A program made the translations under genes and the position numbers. DNA of 49,467 nucleotides from Parafrankia discariae (lineage in GTDB: Bacteria > Actinomycetota > Actinomycetes > Frankiales > Frankiaceae), in contig NZ_KB891229.1 of assembly GCF_000373365.1 (NCBI RefSeq), positions 1-49,467 of the forward strand, given 5' to 3'. Under the pieces are notes generated by a model. That model was not told the origin of the DNA. It did not search any database and worked only from the letters and a program-made list of their open reading frames with translations. This document shows, piece after piece, positions 7,345-15,479 of the stretch; the stretch's first letter is position 1, and each line of letters starts with the position of its first letter.

Positions 7345-7877
7345 CGCCTGGGGGTGGCGCTCGCCTTCAAGAACGACGTGCTGCGCGGCAGCCGCGGACC
7401 GCGCCTGGCTGCCGGCGTGTCGCGGTCGGCACCGACCTGCGCGAGGACTGGGTGGGCGCGCTCACCGCGGTGGGGTTTCTCCCGGCAGTGCCGACTGTGT
7501 GGGTTGCGGAGGGCCTGCTCGGCTACCTTCCCGCCGCCGCCGAAGAACACCTGCTGCGGCGGATCCACCAGCTGTCCGCCGTCGGTAGCCGCCTCGCGCT
7601 GGATCGGTTCGCGGCCCTGGACCGGCTGGCCTCCGACACCGCGACGCTGGAGCGGCTCAGCCGCCGGTCCGGTGTCGAGGCACGGTCACTGTTCAACACC
7701 GAGCCCCGTCCGCACCCGGCCCAGTGGCTGTACCCGAACGGCTGGACCGTCCGCGAGGACGACGACACCGAGATCGCCGGCCGCTACGACCGCGACCTGA
7801 CGGACCCGTTCACCGGACAGACCACCCGGCCCTGGCTCGACACACGCTTCCTCACCGCCGAACTCAGCCGCCGGTGA
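7345..7877 (+). pseudogene. leucine-carboxyl-methyltransferase-type SAM methyltransferase remnant
   Basis: Fragments of a TIGR00027/LCM-like methyltransferase are visible but not in one frame. LAFKNDVLR is read at about 7360-7385, and after a frame change VGTDLREDWVGALTAVGFLP and WVAEGLLGYLP follow to the stop at 7877. The N-terminal half, including the SAM-binding glycine motif, is missing. It is a 5'-truncated and frameshifted remnant. The open part would encode about 141 residues from 7452 but has no ribosome binding site. Confidence 0.65.
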
Positions 7878-7973
7878 AGGTGTTCCGTGGCGTCGACGCT
7901 GCGAGAGCAGAGCCGCGTGCCTTCCAGGACGAGCGGTTGAGTAGATCGTGCTGGTGATGGCGCCCCGAGAAGA

Positions 7974-8462
7974 TCAAATACGGTTACTGAACGTGGTGCT
8001 GTTCCGGGTGGCGCGCAGTGCGTACTGCACTGGGACGGGCTGGCCGGTGATGATCAGCCGCCAGCGGCCGTCCTGCCCGCGCCTCATCTGGTCTGCGCGT
8101 CCTTCCGGGCCGTCGGAGTCGAGGTATTCGGTGAGTGCGTCGACGCGGAGTCCGGCGGCCGCCGCCGCGGTCACGATCTCGCCCAGGCCGTGGGGATACT
8201 GCACCGTCTTCGTCGTCGTCAGCTGGGTGGCGCTGCTCGCGTAGAAGCTGGCGGACTCCAGGCGGTGAGCGGCGCCGCCCTGGTAGGGGAAATCGAACCT
8301 GACGGGATCGACAATGTCGATCATCTGGGTGAGTGGGTGCCCATCCACCAGTACCAGGACGCCGCCGGGACGCAGCGCCGTGGCCGCCGCGGTCATCCAC
8401 GCCGTCACGTCTGCGATCCAGGGCAGCACGCCGTAGGAGGCGAAGACGACGTCGAACGCGCC
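7974..8462 (-). pseudogene. 5'-truncated class I methyltransferase
   Basis: The C-terminal half of a SAM-dependent methyltransferase: FDVVFASYGVLPWIADV, then ALRPGGVLVLVDGHP and the core FDFPYQGG segment, ending in FSNRI. The reading frame runs upstream to about 8462, where the sequence switches abruptly to the coding strand of an IS1182-type transposase on the opposite strand. The first half of the gene, with the SAM-binding motif I, is gone. The junction marks the insertion or deletion that destroyed it. Confidence 0.7.
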
Positions 8463-8463
8463 G

Positions 8464-9351
8464 GCCTACGACCGCGACGCGCGGCCAAGGGCGACGACCT
8501 GTTCTGGTGCGGCTACAAGATCCACCTCACCGAAACCTGCGACCCTCCCCCCGAACCCGAACCCGAACCCGAACCCGAACCCGAACCCGAACCCGAACCC
8601 GGGGCGTTGCCGTTACGGCTGATCACGGACGTTCTCACCACCCAGGCATCCGTCCCGGACGTGAAGGCCACCGGGCCGGTCCAGGCCACCCTCGCCGAGC
8701 GTGGCCTGACCCCCGCCGAGCACTACCTCGACGCCGGCTACTCCTCCACCGACCTGATCCACGACGCCGCCACCCGGGGCATCACCATGGTCACCCCCGC
8801 CCTGCTCGACCACTCACCCCAGGCCAGGGCCGGCACCGGCTACGACAAGGCCGCGTTCCGGATCGACTGGAAAGCCCGCCAGGCCCGCTGCCCGCAGGGC
8901 CACACCAGCACCGGCTGGTACCCCGTCCGCCAGCACGACCGTGACGCCATCGTCGTCCAGTTCGCCCGCACCGACTGCCACCCCTGCCCCACCCGCAAGG
9001 CATGCACCACCGCGGCACGCGGCGTCCGTTTCCTCAGCCTGCGCCCCCGAGAACTCCACGACACCCTCTGCCGCCGCCCGCACCGAACAGGCCACCGACA
9101 CCTGGAAGACCCGGTACGCCCTACGCGCCGGGATCGAAGGCACCATCAACCAGGCCCTCGACGTCACCGGCCTACGCCACGCCCGCTACCGCGGCCTGCC
9201 CAAGACCCGCCTCCAACACGCCTTCGCTGCCACCGCGGTCAACGTCATCCGCCTCGACGCCCACGGGAACCCCGATCAACCAGCCTTCACACCCCGCGCC
9301 AGCAGGCTCACCCGCCTCAGCCAGCAGCGCACAACCCGAACCGCGAATTAA
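8464..9351 (+). pseudogene. IS1182-family transposase remnant
   Basis: Reads as an IS1182-type DDE transposase from KGDDLFWCGYKIHLTETCD, through LITDVLTTQASVPD, HYLDAGYSSTDLIHDAATRG and a zinc-ribbon-like segment with CPQGHTS, CHPCPTRKAC. At about 9060-9085 the frame changes and the C-terminal DDE part continues as TWKTRYALRAGIEGTINQAL and RYRGLPKTRLQHAFAATAVN, ending at 9351. The N-terminal DNA-binding part is missing at the junction with the broken methyltransferase. It is both 5'-truncated and frameshifted, hence inactive. An internal run of (GAACCC) repeats encodes Glu-Pro dipeptides that the family normally lacks. Confidence 0.75.
8553..8600. repeat. hexanucleotide microsatellite (GAACCC)n, about eight copies
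   Basis: Eight uninterrupted copies of GAACCC lie inside the IS1182 transposase remnant and encode (Glu-Pro)n. The run sits between the conserved HLTETCD and LRLITDV segments and looks like a slippage expansion in a gene no longer under selection. Confidence 0.85.
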
Positions 9352-10600
9352 GCAGCAGAGTCCAGGGTCATTGCAAAGTCAGTGTTTGTGCTGGTCATGA
9401 GGGTGATTGCCTGGTCGGGGTGGCGGGCGTGGTGGCGTAGGGCTCGGGCGATGTTGGTGAAGCCGGCGAACCGGAGCAGGCTGATCACCAGGTTGCGGAG
9501 AGTGGCCATGACCTGGGGTCCACTGCCGGTACGAGCCTGGTGGAGATCTTCACCCAGGGTGACGTCGCGGACCCAGTGCAGCCGGTTCTCGATGGACAGT
9601 GGCCGCGGATCCAGGTGGCCAGCTCGGCCGGTAGAGCGTCGTGGGCGGGCAGGGTGCAGATCGCGTAGACGGTCTCACGTCGCCGGCGGCGCTTGCCCTT
9701 GTTCGTGGTGATCGGGCGGGAGGTGCGGGTGATCTGGATGGCCTGGGCGGCGTGGGGGAACCCGAGCCCGGCCGGGACGGTGACGGCTTTGAGGGTGCGT
9801 GTCTCGATCCGGCCGTGACCACGGCCGGTGGTGGTGTGCCCGACCGGGACGTCCTTCCACGGCAGCGTCCTCAACCGGGTGTGGACGGTGGGCTGGTTAC
9901 GTTTCACGGTGACCAACAGGTGCGCTCCCCGGGCGTGGAGGTAGTCGGCGTGCGCGGTCTGCGAGTGCATCGCGTCGACGGTGATCAGGACGCCGGTCAG
10001 GTCGGGGATCTGGTCGAGAACCGTCGAGAACAAAGGGATCTCGTTGGTCTTCTCGTCGACGTCGACCTGTGCCAGGACCACGCCGCGGGCATGGTCGAGG
10101 ACACCGGGCAGGTGCACGGGGTGGGCGCCGTGGCGGGTGGCGCGCATCGCCTTGCCGTCCACCGCGAGCACCCGGCGTCGGCGCCGTGGCGGCTGGTGCC
10201 CGGCGGTGTCGACGGCGTCCAGGCGGGCCCGGATCCAGGCTCCGATCGCGGCCTCCAACGCCGCCCGGTCCACCCGTACCAGCACCCGCCAGATCGTCAC
10301 CGGGCCCGGGATCCGCCCGGTCAACCCCAGACCGGCGCGGGCATCCGCGGGCAGGTCGACGGCCCATTCCCCGATCGCCGCGAACGACCGGGCGCCACTG
10401 AGCATCGCGCACACCGCGATGGTCAGGATCGCGGCGAAGGAGTGACGCACTCCGCGCCGTCGACGGGGATCCGGTACCTGCGCGAGAGCTTCCAGCAACG
10501 CCATCTGGTCACCTTCGGTAACCAGATGTGGCTTGCCGATCCTGTCCGGAATCTGCGCGGCAAGCTCGTCGACCACGACGGCGAGGGGAGATGATGGCAT
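9348..10600 (-). pseudogene. ISAs1-family transposase, frameshifted near the C-terminus
   Basis: Starts at ATG 10600 (MPSSPLAVVVDELAAQIPD) with the ISAs1-family N-terminal DUF4338/H-repeat-type segment (LLEALAQVPDPRRRRGVRHS, FAAIGEWAVDLP). The catalytic region follows (VLAVDGKAMR, TVDAMHSQTAHADYL, HLLVTVKRNQP). Family members continue WIRGHWSIENRLHWVRDVT; here the frame reads WIRGHCPSRTGCTG because one base is missing near 9600. The correct continuation is found in another frame (SIENRLHWVRDVTLGEDLHQ through FAMTLDSAA) down to a stop at 9348-9350. The last catalytic Glu is therefore lost. Its stop overlaps that of the converging IS1182 remnant. Terminal inverted repeats were not found with confidence. 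Confidence 0.75.
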
Positions 10601-11289
10601 CGGCGGGCACGGCCTTCCCTGGCGAACATGAAGCGTCGAGAACTCCATGATCGGCAGGGGGTCGTGCCTGCCGTGCATCCACTCCAGGCATGTCGCCGGT
10701 ATCCGTCCAGGTCAGGCCATGCATCGGCCGACACCAAGAATGATCAACTTGGCCTATCGACTACGAAATGGCCCTGGGGTGGGGGGTCGGCCGACGAACC
10801 GCCCGGCGTGCGCGGCATCGGCCGTGTGCTGCTGTTCTGCCGATACCACAACGGCCAGGAACGGCCGGGCCGCCACGAGCGGACACCGCCGGCGCCTCGC
10901 CTGCGGCACGAATGGTGACGATAGCGCCTGCGGCCCGGGCACTGGTCCACCGTCGTCACCGGCACGAACGTCTGGGCGGCCTTCTCCCAAGGGCCTCGAC
11001 AAAGCCGAGCTCGCTGGCCACCCGGTCGATCTCGCCGGCCTGCGGGCCGAATCGTCGGCTGCTGCGCGAGGACCTGCCGGACCACTGGGAGCGCATCGGC
11101 GCGCAGGCAGCACCGCCGGCAGAACCGGAAGCCAACGGCGCGGACATCGTGCTGACCCTGCCGTCCGCGCCGGCGCGCCGCGGGCGCCCGTCGTAGATCG
11201 GCAGTGGATCGCCGGTCAGTGGAGTCGTCGAGTCGAAGCTCAAGCCGTCACCATGGTTCGGAGGTGCTTGCGTCGAATCGGCCCCATGG
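10601..11289. other. gene-poor spacer after the transposase
   Basis: No convincing gene is visible on either strand; the open frames show no motifs and lack ribosome binding sites. The last ~40 bp (from about 11255) are duplicated at about 4641, next to the methyltransferase remnant. The composition remains GC-rich, consistent with decayed coding sequence. Confidence 0.5.
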
Positions 11290-12342
11290 ATGGCTGAGAG
11301 CATCGGAGACAACTGGGGGCCCGCAGACGGTGTTGGCGCGGGAGGTGACAGGGGGTCCGACGTGGAGAACCGCGAGACCTCGGCGCACTACGAACGGCTC
11401 GCCGGCAGCTACGACCAGGCCTGGACCTACAGCGAGACATTCCTGGACTGGATGGCCGGCGAGATCGTCGGATCGCTCGAGCTGACCCGCGGCGACCGGA
11501 TCGCCGACGTGGGATGTGGGACCGGACTGCACACTCGCCGCCTTCTCGGCCTGGTCCGGCCCACGGTGCCGATCCTGTGCGTCGACCCCTCCCCCGCGAT
11601 GCTGCGCCAGCTTCCCGCGGACTCCGGCCTACGCCCCGTATGCGCGTCTGCCGAGCAGTTCGCAGCGGTCGACGGGCACGAACCCGATGCCGCGTTGCCC
11701 GGTTCCCTCGACGCGATCGTGGTCAAGGAGGCGGTCCATCACATCGCGGCAGCCGACCGCCCGCAGGTGATCGCCGGCCTGGCCGGACTCCTGGGCCCGG
11801 CCGGACGGCTGCTCGTCGTGATGCTGCCCAGGAAGATCACCTACCCGCTGTTCGGTGCGGCCCTGCGACGCTTCGAACAGCTCCAGCCCGACCCGGAGAC
11901 CATCGCCGATCACATGTGGAGCGCCGGTCTGGCGGTCAGTGTCAGCTACCGCGAGCGCTCGGTCGAGATCCCGAAAGGCCGGTACCTGGGAATGGTCCGC
12001 GGCCGGCACATGTCGCTGCTGTCGACGTTCGACGACGACGCGCTCAGCGCAGGCGTGGCCGAGATCGACGCGGCGCACCCCGAGTCGTTGCTCTCGTTCC
12101 CGACCGGTTCGCGTTCGTCCTCGGCGCGCAGAGGTCGCCACCGAGTAGCCGGAGATCGACCGGCAACGGTGGGCTCCACAGGGGATGACAGTCGATGGCC
12201 TTCAGCCGGCCCCGTGCCCGGGCCGAGGGCCTGCTGGGCGAGGAGTCGCCCACCCGTCTTGGCGGCTCGTTTTGGGGTCCGCCAGGTCACGGAGGCCATG
12301 GTGCGCACCGGCCGGACGTTCGTCAGGGCCCGGGGTCCCTGA
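11290..12342 (+). CDS. class I SAM methyltransferase, probable C-terminal frameshift
   Basis: The methyltransferase body is clear. ETSAHYERLAGSYDQAW begins the domain, motif I reads IADVGCGTGLHTRRLL, the strand-2 acid is in LCVDPSPAM, and LDAIVVKEAVHHI and LLGPAGRLLVVMLPR follow. Near the end it reads HPESLLSFP, after which the family ending (DRFAFVLGAQR) is found in the +1 frame. The annotated frame instead runs about 80 low-complexity Arg/Ser/Pro residues to 12342. A one-base loss near 12098-12101 is likely. GTG at 11362 (AGGGGGT upstream) is an alternative start closer to the domain boundary than ATG 11290. Part of this gene is duplicated at 4.67-4.77 kb. Confidence 0.7.
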   Translation: MAESIGDNWGPADGVGAGGDRGSDVENRETSAHYERLAGSYDQAWTYSETFLDWMAGEIVGSLELTRGDRIADVGCGTGLHTRRLLGLVRPTVPILCVDPSPAMLRQLPADSGLRPVCASAEQFAAVDGHEPDAALPGSLDAIVVKEAVHHIAAADRPQVIAGLAGLLGPAGRLLVVMLPRKITYPLFGAALRRFEQLQPDPETIADHMWSAGLAVSVSYRERSVEIPKGRYLGMVRGRHMSLLSTFDDDALSAGVAEIDAAHPESLLSFPTGSRSSSARRGRHRVAGDRPATVGSTGDDSRWPSAGPVPGPRACWARSRPPVLAARFGVRQVTEAMVRTGRTFVRARGP

Positions 12343-12464
12343 CCGGCCCAGGGCGGCAGGCACAGGTCAGGGAGCGGGTATATCGGGGTGCGGGACGGGT
12401 AGGCGGTGGCGCAGACCACGGATGCCCCACCGTGGCAGAAAGAACCCCGAGGAGCGCGATCCCC

Positions 12465-12662
12465 GTGAGTAGCCTGCTGGCAAGCCTGCTGCGTGACTTC
12501 CCCGACGACGACCGCGAGCACATGCTCACCCTCATCCGCACCAACATCGCCGCGGATCTGAACGCGGTCGCCGCCGGCGCCACCCCCCGCCGGCAGGTCG
12601 ACGTCGGAACCCGCCAGCGCCGGTCCCGCCGCGCCACCAGCGTCCTCTCACGTCCTGAATGA
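12465..12662 (+). CDS. small acidic/basic protein, unknown
   Basis: A possible 65-residue protein starting at GTG 12465 with GGAG ten bases upstream. It begins VSSLLASLLRDFPDDDREHM and continues LTLIRTNIAADLNAVAAGAT into an Arg-rich tail. It could form two amphipathic helices. The 3' end overlaps the convergent gene ending at 12648 by 15 bases. No family recognised. The helical character and ribosome binding site favour a real gene, but evidence is thin. Confidence 0.35.
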   Translation: MSSLLASLLRDFPDDDREHMLTLIRTNIAADLNAVAAGATPRRQVDVGTRQRRSRRATSVLSRPE

Positions 12663-13322
12663 GGTGAAGCTCGCGGACCTCCTGTCATCCAAGGCGCCCC
12701 CGAGCGACATCGCAGACGCTTCCAGACCGAGGAGCGGTGGCCATCCACGTTCGCCTCGAAGCGCCGCCCGGTCCGCGTGGAAGGCGAACACCAACTCGGC
12801 TCGCTGCGCCGCTTCGGGCTCCCCCGCCGGCATCCCCGCGTCGAGCAGCGCGGCCAGCCGACCGAGTAGACGCTCGGCCTCCTCTGCCCTCCGGCGGCGC
12901 CGAGCCGCCGCCGTCCAGCGCCGCGCGGCGTCCTCCACTCGCGGCCGAACCGCCGCCGACGGACCGTGTAGACCGTCAGCGAGTAGGTCCGCGAACTCGT
13001 CCGCGAGGCGGTGGCTTCCCGGCTGTTCGGCGAGGTCCGCGAGGGCTCCCGCAGTCGCGAGAGCCCTCCCCCACATGGTCCACGGACCCTCCGCCGGTGC
13101 CGCACCCTTGAGCTGACTGACCCGCGACTTGGTGACCTGCAGCTGCCGCCCAACGGTGCCCAAGTCTTCCTCCGCCATCTGACGAACAGTCAACTGCTGC
13201 AGCAATGACAGGCGGGTCCGCAGCCCTCGGATGGCTTCCCACCTCGCCGTTGGTGGTACTGCAGCAAGCAGGCTGACGACCTCCTCAACTACCGTGTCCA
13301 TGCGATGGTCAAGCGATGGCAC
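12648..13322 (-). CDS. par-operon HTH protein
   Basis: A 224-residue protein starting at GTG 13322 behind GGAGGT. The N-terminal part carries a helix-turn-helix-like segment at about residues 40-75 (LLQQLTVRQMAEEDLGTVG, then RQLQVTKSRVSQLKG). The rest is Ala/Arg/Leu-rich and predicted helical (RRWTAAARRRRRAEEAERLL). It is the third gene of the parA operon, 48 bp after the repeat-protein gene, and the spacer holds an inverted repeat (CGTTTAGCG / CGCTAAACG). Likely a DNA-binding regulator or accessory partition protein. The role is inferred from position and the HTH. Confidence 0.5.
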   Translation of the reverse strand: MPSLDHRMDTVVEEVVSLLAAVPPTARWEAIRGLRTRLSLLQQLTVRQMAEEDLGTVGRQLQVTKSRVSQLKGAAPAEGPWTMWGRALATAGALADLAEQPGSHRLADEFADLLADGLHGPSAAVRPRVEDAARRWTAAARRRRRAEEAERLLGRLAALLDAGMPAGEPEAAQRAELVFAFHADRAALRGERGWPPLLGLEASAMSLGGALDDRRSASFTSFRT

Positions 13323-13337
13323 AGCGGTCTACCTCCT

Positions 13338-13377
13338 CGTTTAGCGGAGCTACACGGTTGTTTAGTAGCGCTAAACG
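13338..13377. promoter_or_regulatory. inverted repeat CGTTTAGCG...CGCTAAACG
   Basis: The 9-bp arms at 13338-13346 and 13369-13377 lie in the short gap between the repeat-protein gene and the HTH gene and reach into the former's stop codon. A further GTTTAGTAG copy lies between the arms. A candidate operator or processing hairpin of the par operon. Confidence 0.5.
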
Positions 13378-14459
13378 CTGGTTGAGCGCTGCTCCACAGT
13401 CCCCCGGGAGGCCCGTGACTTCCGAACTCCCGAACTCCGGTTCTCCGGAAGTCCGACCGACCGGCGGAGCTGCTCCTCGGTGTCGCCGCTCAACTCCCCT
13501 GACCGGGCAAGCAGCAGGTCAGCGGCGATCCGCAGCAGGGTGTTCGCGGTGATCCGCTCCGTCTTGTCCACGCGGGCCTTCTGTAGGCGGCGCGCCAGAT
13601 CCTCGAGCTCGCGTACCTGCACCTCGCCCAACCGAGTCTCAACCCGCTCGAACAACAGGTAGCGAGCCTGCGTACGGCGGTCCGCTCCCCTGGGGGTGCG
13701 AACTCTGGAACTCCCGAAGTCTGGCTCTTCCGAACTTGCGGAGTCCCGGACTGCCGGAGAACCGGACACCGTAAGTTCGGCAGTCTTGGAGTCCGGGACC
13801 ACCGCACTACGGGAACTCGGAACCTCCGGACCTGGGGACTCCGACAGTCCCGTAGTGCCGAACTCCGGATCTTCCGGAGTCCCCGAGTCCCGTGCTGCGG
13901 ATGTTCCGAGCTTCGGGACTACCGAACTGTCGGACTCCGGGGCTTCCGGAGTTACGGATGCCGGCAGTCCCGTAGTGCGGGACTGCCGGACTGCGGGACT
14001 GCCGTGGTTCCGGACTACCGGACTACCGGACTCTGGTACTTCCGGGGTACGGGACTGCGGGATCACCGAAGTACGGGAGTCCGGCACTGCCGGAGAACCG
14101 GACTCTGGAACTTCCTTGGTAGGTGAGTGCCGGAGTGAGGGAGTACCGGACTGCCGGGCTACCGGAGCACCGGAGTCCGGGACCTCGGAAGTCCGTGACT
14201 CCGTGATGACTGGAGTACCGGAGCCCCCAAGCACCGAAGTGGGGGAGTTCGGAACCTCCGCGGCACCGGAGTCACGGTCTCCCGAACTACGGGACTCCGT
14301 GACTTCCGGGCTGCCGGAGTCTGGGATCTCGGAACTGCCGGAGTTCGGAGGTTCGACCGGCTGCGGCGGGGGAGGGGTGCTCACACCCACGTGCGGCCTT
14401 TCCACCGTCACGTTCAACGGCGACGGGCCGCCAGGACGTTGACGCTGCACCGGGCTCAC
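13371..14459 (-). CDS. octapeptide-repeat partition protein (ParB-position)
   Basis: A 362-residue protein. The start is GTG 14459, overlapping the parA stop (GTGA). Residues 40-255 are 27 consecutive octads of consensus S-[GR]-[ST]-[PS]-x-[VL]-[PR]-[DE] (for example SGSPAVPD, SRTPEVPE, SGTPEDPE). Residues 256-362 are a charged helical C-terminal domain (RYLLFERVETRLGEVQVREL, then KTERITANTLLRIAADLLL) that resembles the DNA-binding or dimerising end of small centromere-binding proteins. Two degenerate octads follow it. Its place after parA suggests the ParB role, but no classical ParB helix-turn-helix or CTPase motif is visible. The octads are encoded by 24-bp repeats that also occur outside the gene. 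Confidence 0.65.
   Translation of the reverse strand: MSPVQRQRPGGPSPLNVTVERPHVGVSTPPPPQPVEPPNSGSSEIPDSGSPEVTESRSSGDRDSGAAEVPNSPTSVLGGSGTPVITESRTSEVPDSGAPVARQSGTPSLRHSPTKEVPESGSPAVPDSRTSVIPQSRTPEVPESGSPVVRNHGSPAVRQSRTTGLPASVTPEAPESDSSVVPKLGTSAARDSGTPEDPEFGTTGLSESPGPEVPSSRSAVVPDSKTAELTVSGSPAVRDSASSEEPDFGSSRVRTPRGADRRTQARYLLFERVETRLGEVQVRELEDLARRLQKARVDKTERITANTLLRIAADLLLARSGELSGDTEEQLRRSVGLPENRSSGVRKSRASRGTVEQRSTSV
13695..14342. repeat. 27 tandem 24-bp repeats, quasi-palindromic
   Basis: 648 bp made of 27 in-register degenerate 24-bp units, approximately TCCGGNACTYCGGANGTNCC plus four bases on the minus strand. Each unit contains an imperfect dyad around ACTTCCGGAAGT, so the opposite strand also reads as Ser-Gly-rich octads. 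More degenerate copies occur at about 13415-13450 and three copies in front of parA. The dyad structure is what a reiterated protein-binding site would look like. Confidence 0.8.
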
Positions 14460-15247
14460 GCTGCCCCCTCGACGATGATCTGCTTCGCCAGCTCCGTCCA
14501 CAGCGTCGCCATCTCCGGTCCCCGTGCCGACCCGCAGATCTGCAACGGCAGCGCCGAGGAGGCCGCGTCCTTCGCCGCCGTCCACTCCGGGATGTGCGGC
14601 GTCCACACGTCACCCTCCAGCCGGTCGGCGAGCCCTTCGAGCTGGAAGGCGTGCTCGCCGACTCGGCGGGCTCGGTTGACGAGATAGGCGAGGACCCGAA
14701 GGTCCGGCTGACCCAGGTCCTGGGCATAGCCCTTCACGAAGTCGCGGACCCGCAGCGCGCCTTCGACCGAGTCGTATTCCGGTTCGACGACGACCAGAAC
14801 CCTCTGCGAGGCGGCGAACGCCATCTGGGTCAGATGCCCCAGGGAGGGCTGGGCGTCGATCAAGGTGTAGTCGTACTCGTCGTCCACGCCCTGCAGGGCG
14901 CGCCGCAGCCGACCAACGGCACCGACCGTGCCCGCCTCGCTCACCCGGTTGTCCAGGTCGAACCGGGCCGGGAGGACCGACACCAGCTCGGTGTAAGGGG
15001 AGGGCCAGCCAGACGGCGCTATCGCCTGGGCGGCTACTCCTTCCTCGCCTGACCGGACAACCTCACTCGCGGTGAGCTGAGGCGCGTCGCGGTCGAAGGG
15101 GCGGGCGAGGCGCCGGGAGGCGTTCGCCTGCGGGTCCATGTCGACGACCAGCACTCGCTTGTCCAGTTCCGCCAGCGCCGCGGCGAGGTTCACCGTCGCT
15201 GTCGTCTTCCCCGCGCCGCCCTTGTGGTTGGCAATCGTGATCCGCAT
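14456..15247 (-). CDS. parA: ParA-family partition ATPase
   Basis: A 263-residue MinD/ParA-type ATPase. It opens MRITIANHKGGAGKTTATVN with the deviant Walker A motif KGGAGKTT (residues 9-16), followed by the A' motif VLVVDMDPQANAS (about 33-45) and the Walker B-type strand YTLIDAQPSLG. A ParA lacking a long N-terminal HTH (type Ib-like or chromosomal-like) is implied by the length. It is the first gene of a three-gene minus-strand operon, followed with overlap by the octad-repeat protein. Three copies of the 24-bp repeat lie directly upstream, probably as an operator and/or centromere. It indicates that this region is, or was, part of a plasmid or integrative element with active segregation. 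Confidence 0.88.
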   Translation of the reverse strand: MRITIANHKGGAGKTTATVNLAAALAELDKRVLVVDMDPQANASRRLARPFDRDAPQLTASEVVRSGEEGVAAQAIAPSGWPSPYTELVSVLPARFDLDNRVSEAGTVGAVGRLRRALQGVDDEYDYTLIDAQPSLGHLTQMAFAASQRVLVVVEPEYDSVEGALRVRDFVKGYAQDLGQPDLRVLAYLVNRARRVGEHAFQLEGLADRLEGDVWTPHIPEWTAAKDAASSALPLQICGSARGPEMATLWTELAKQIIVEGAA

Positions 15248-15255
15248 GCCGCCTC

Positions 15256-15327
15256 CTATGAAGTTCCGAAGTTCGGAAGTTCCTGCCTTCGGGAGTCCGG
15301 AACTACGGGACCTCTGGAGTTACGGAC
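15256..15327. promoter_or_regulatory. three 24-bp par repeats upstream of parA
   Basis: The same 24-bp units that encode the octads occur three times immediately before the parA start (read on the minus strand they would encode SRGPVVPD, SRRQELPN, FGTS). They lie outside any gene, so their conservation here points to DNA-level function: autoregulatory operator or centromere. Confidence 0.7.
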
Positions 15328-15479
15328 TCGGAGGGAACGGTAGCGAGTCGGCGGACAGCAGCGAAAACCGGCCTCGACCTGCGGCGCTCTCGTTCCTGCT
15401 CGACTACAAGACACGGTGACCCGCGCGATGCGAGCCCCGCTCGTCGATTCCTCCACGCCAGTGGGCTGGCGCGCGGGGG

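Noticed and set aside
8553-8600. GAACCC repeats as a telomere-like or CRISPR-like array
   Set aside because: Hexamer without spacers, inside a transposase remnant and in frame; simple slippage explains it.
10744-11312. Several 90-220 codon frames between the ISAs1 remnant and the methyltransferase
   Set aside because: All frames on both strands are open because of high GC; none has motifs, ribosome binding sites or plausible composition.
13696-14442. Open reading frame of 248 codons on the plus strand through the octad repeats
   Set aside because: It exists because the 24-bp unit is near-palindromic, so both strands read as Ser-Gly octads. The minus-strand frame has the start coupled to parA, a proper C-terminal domain and operon context.
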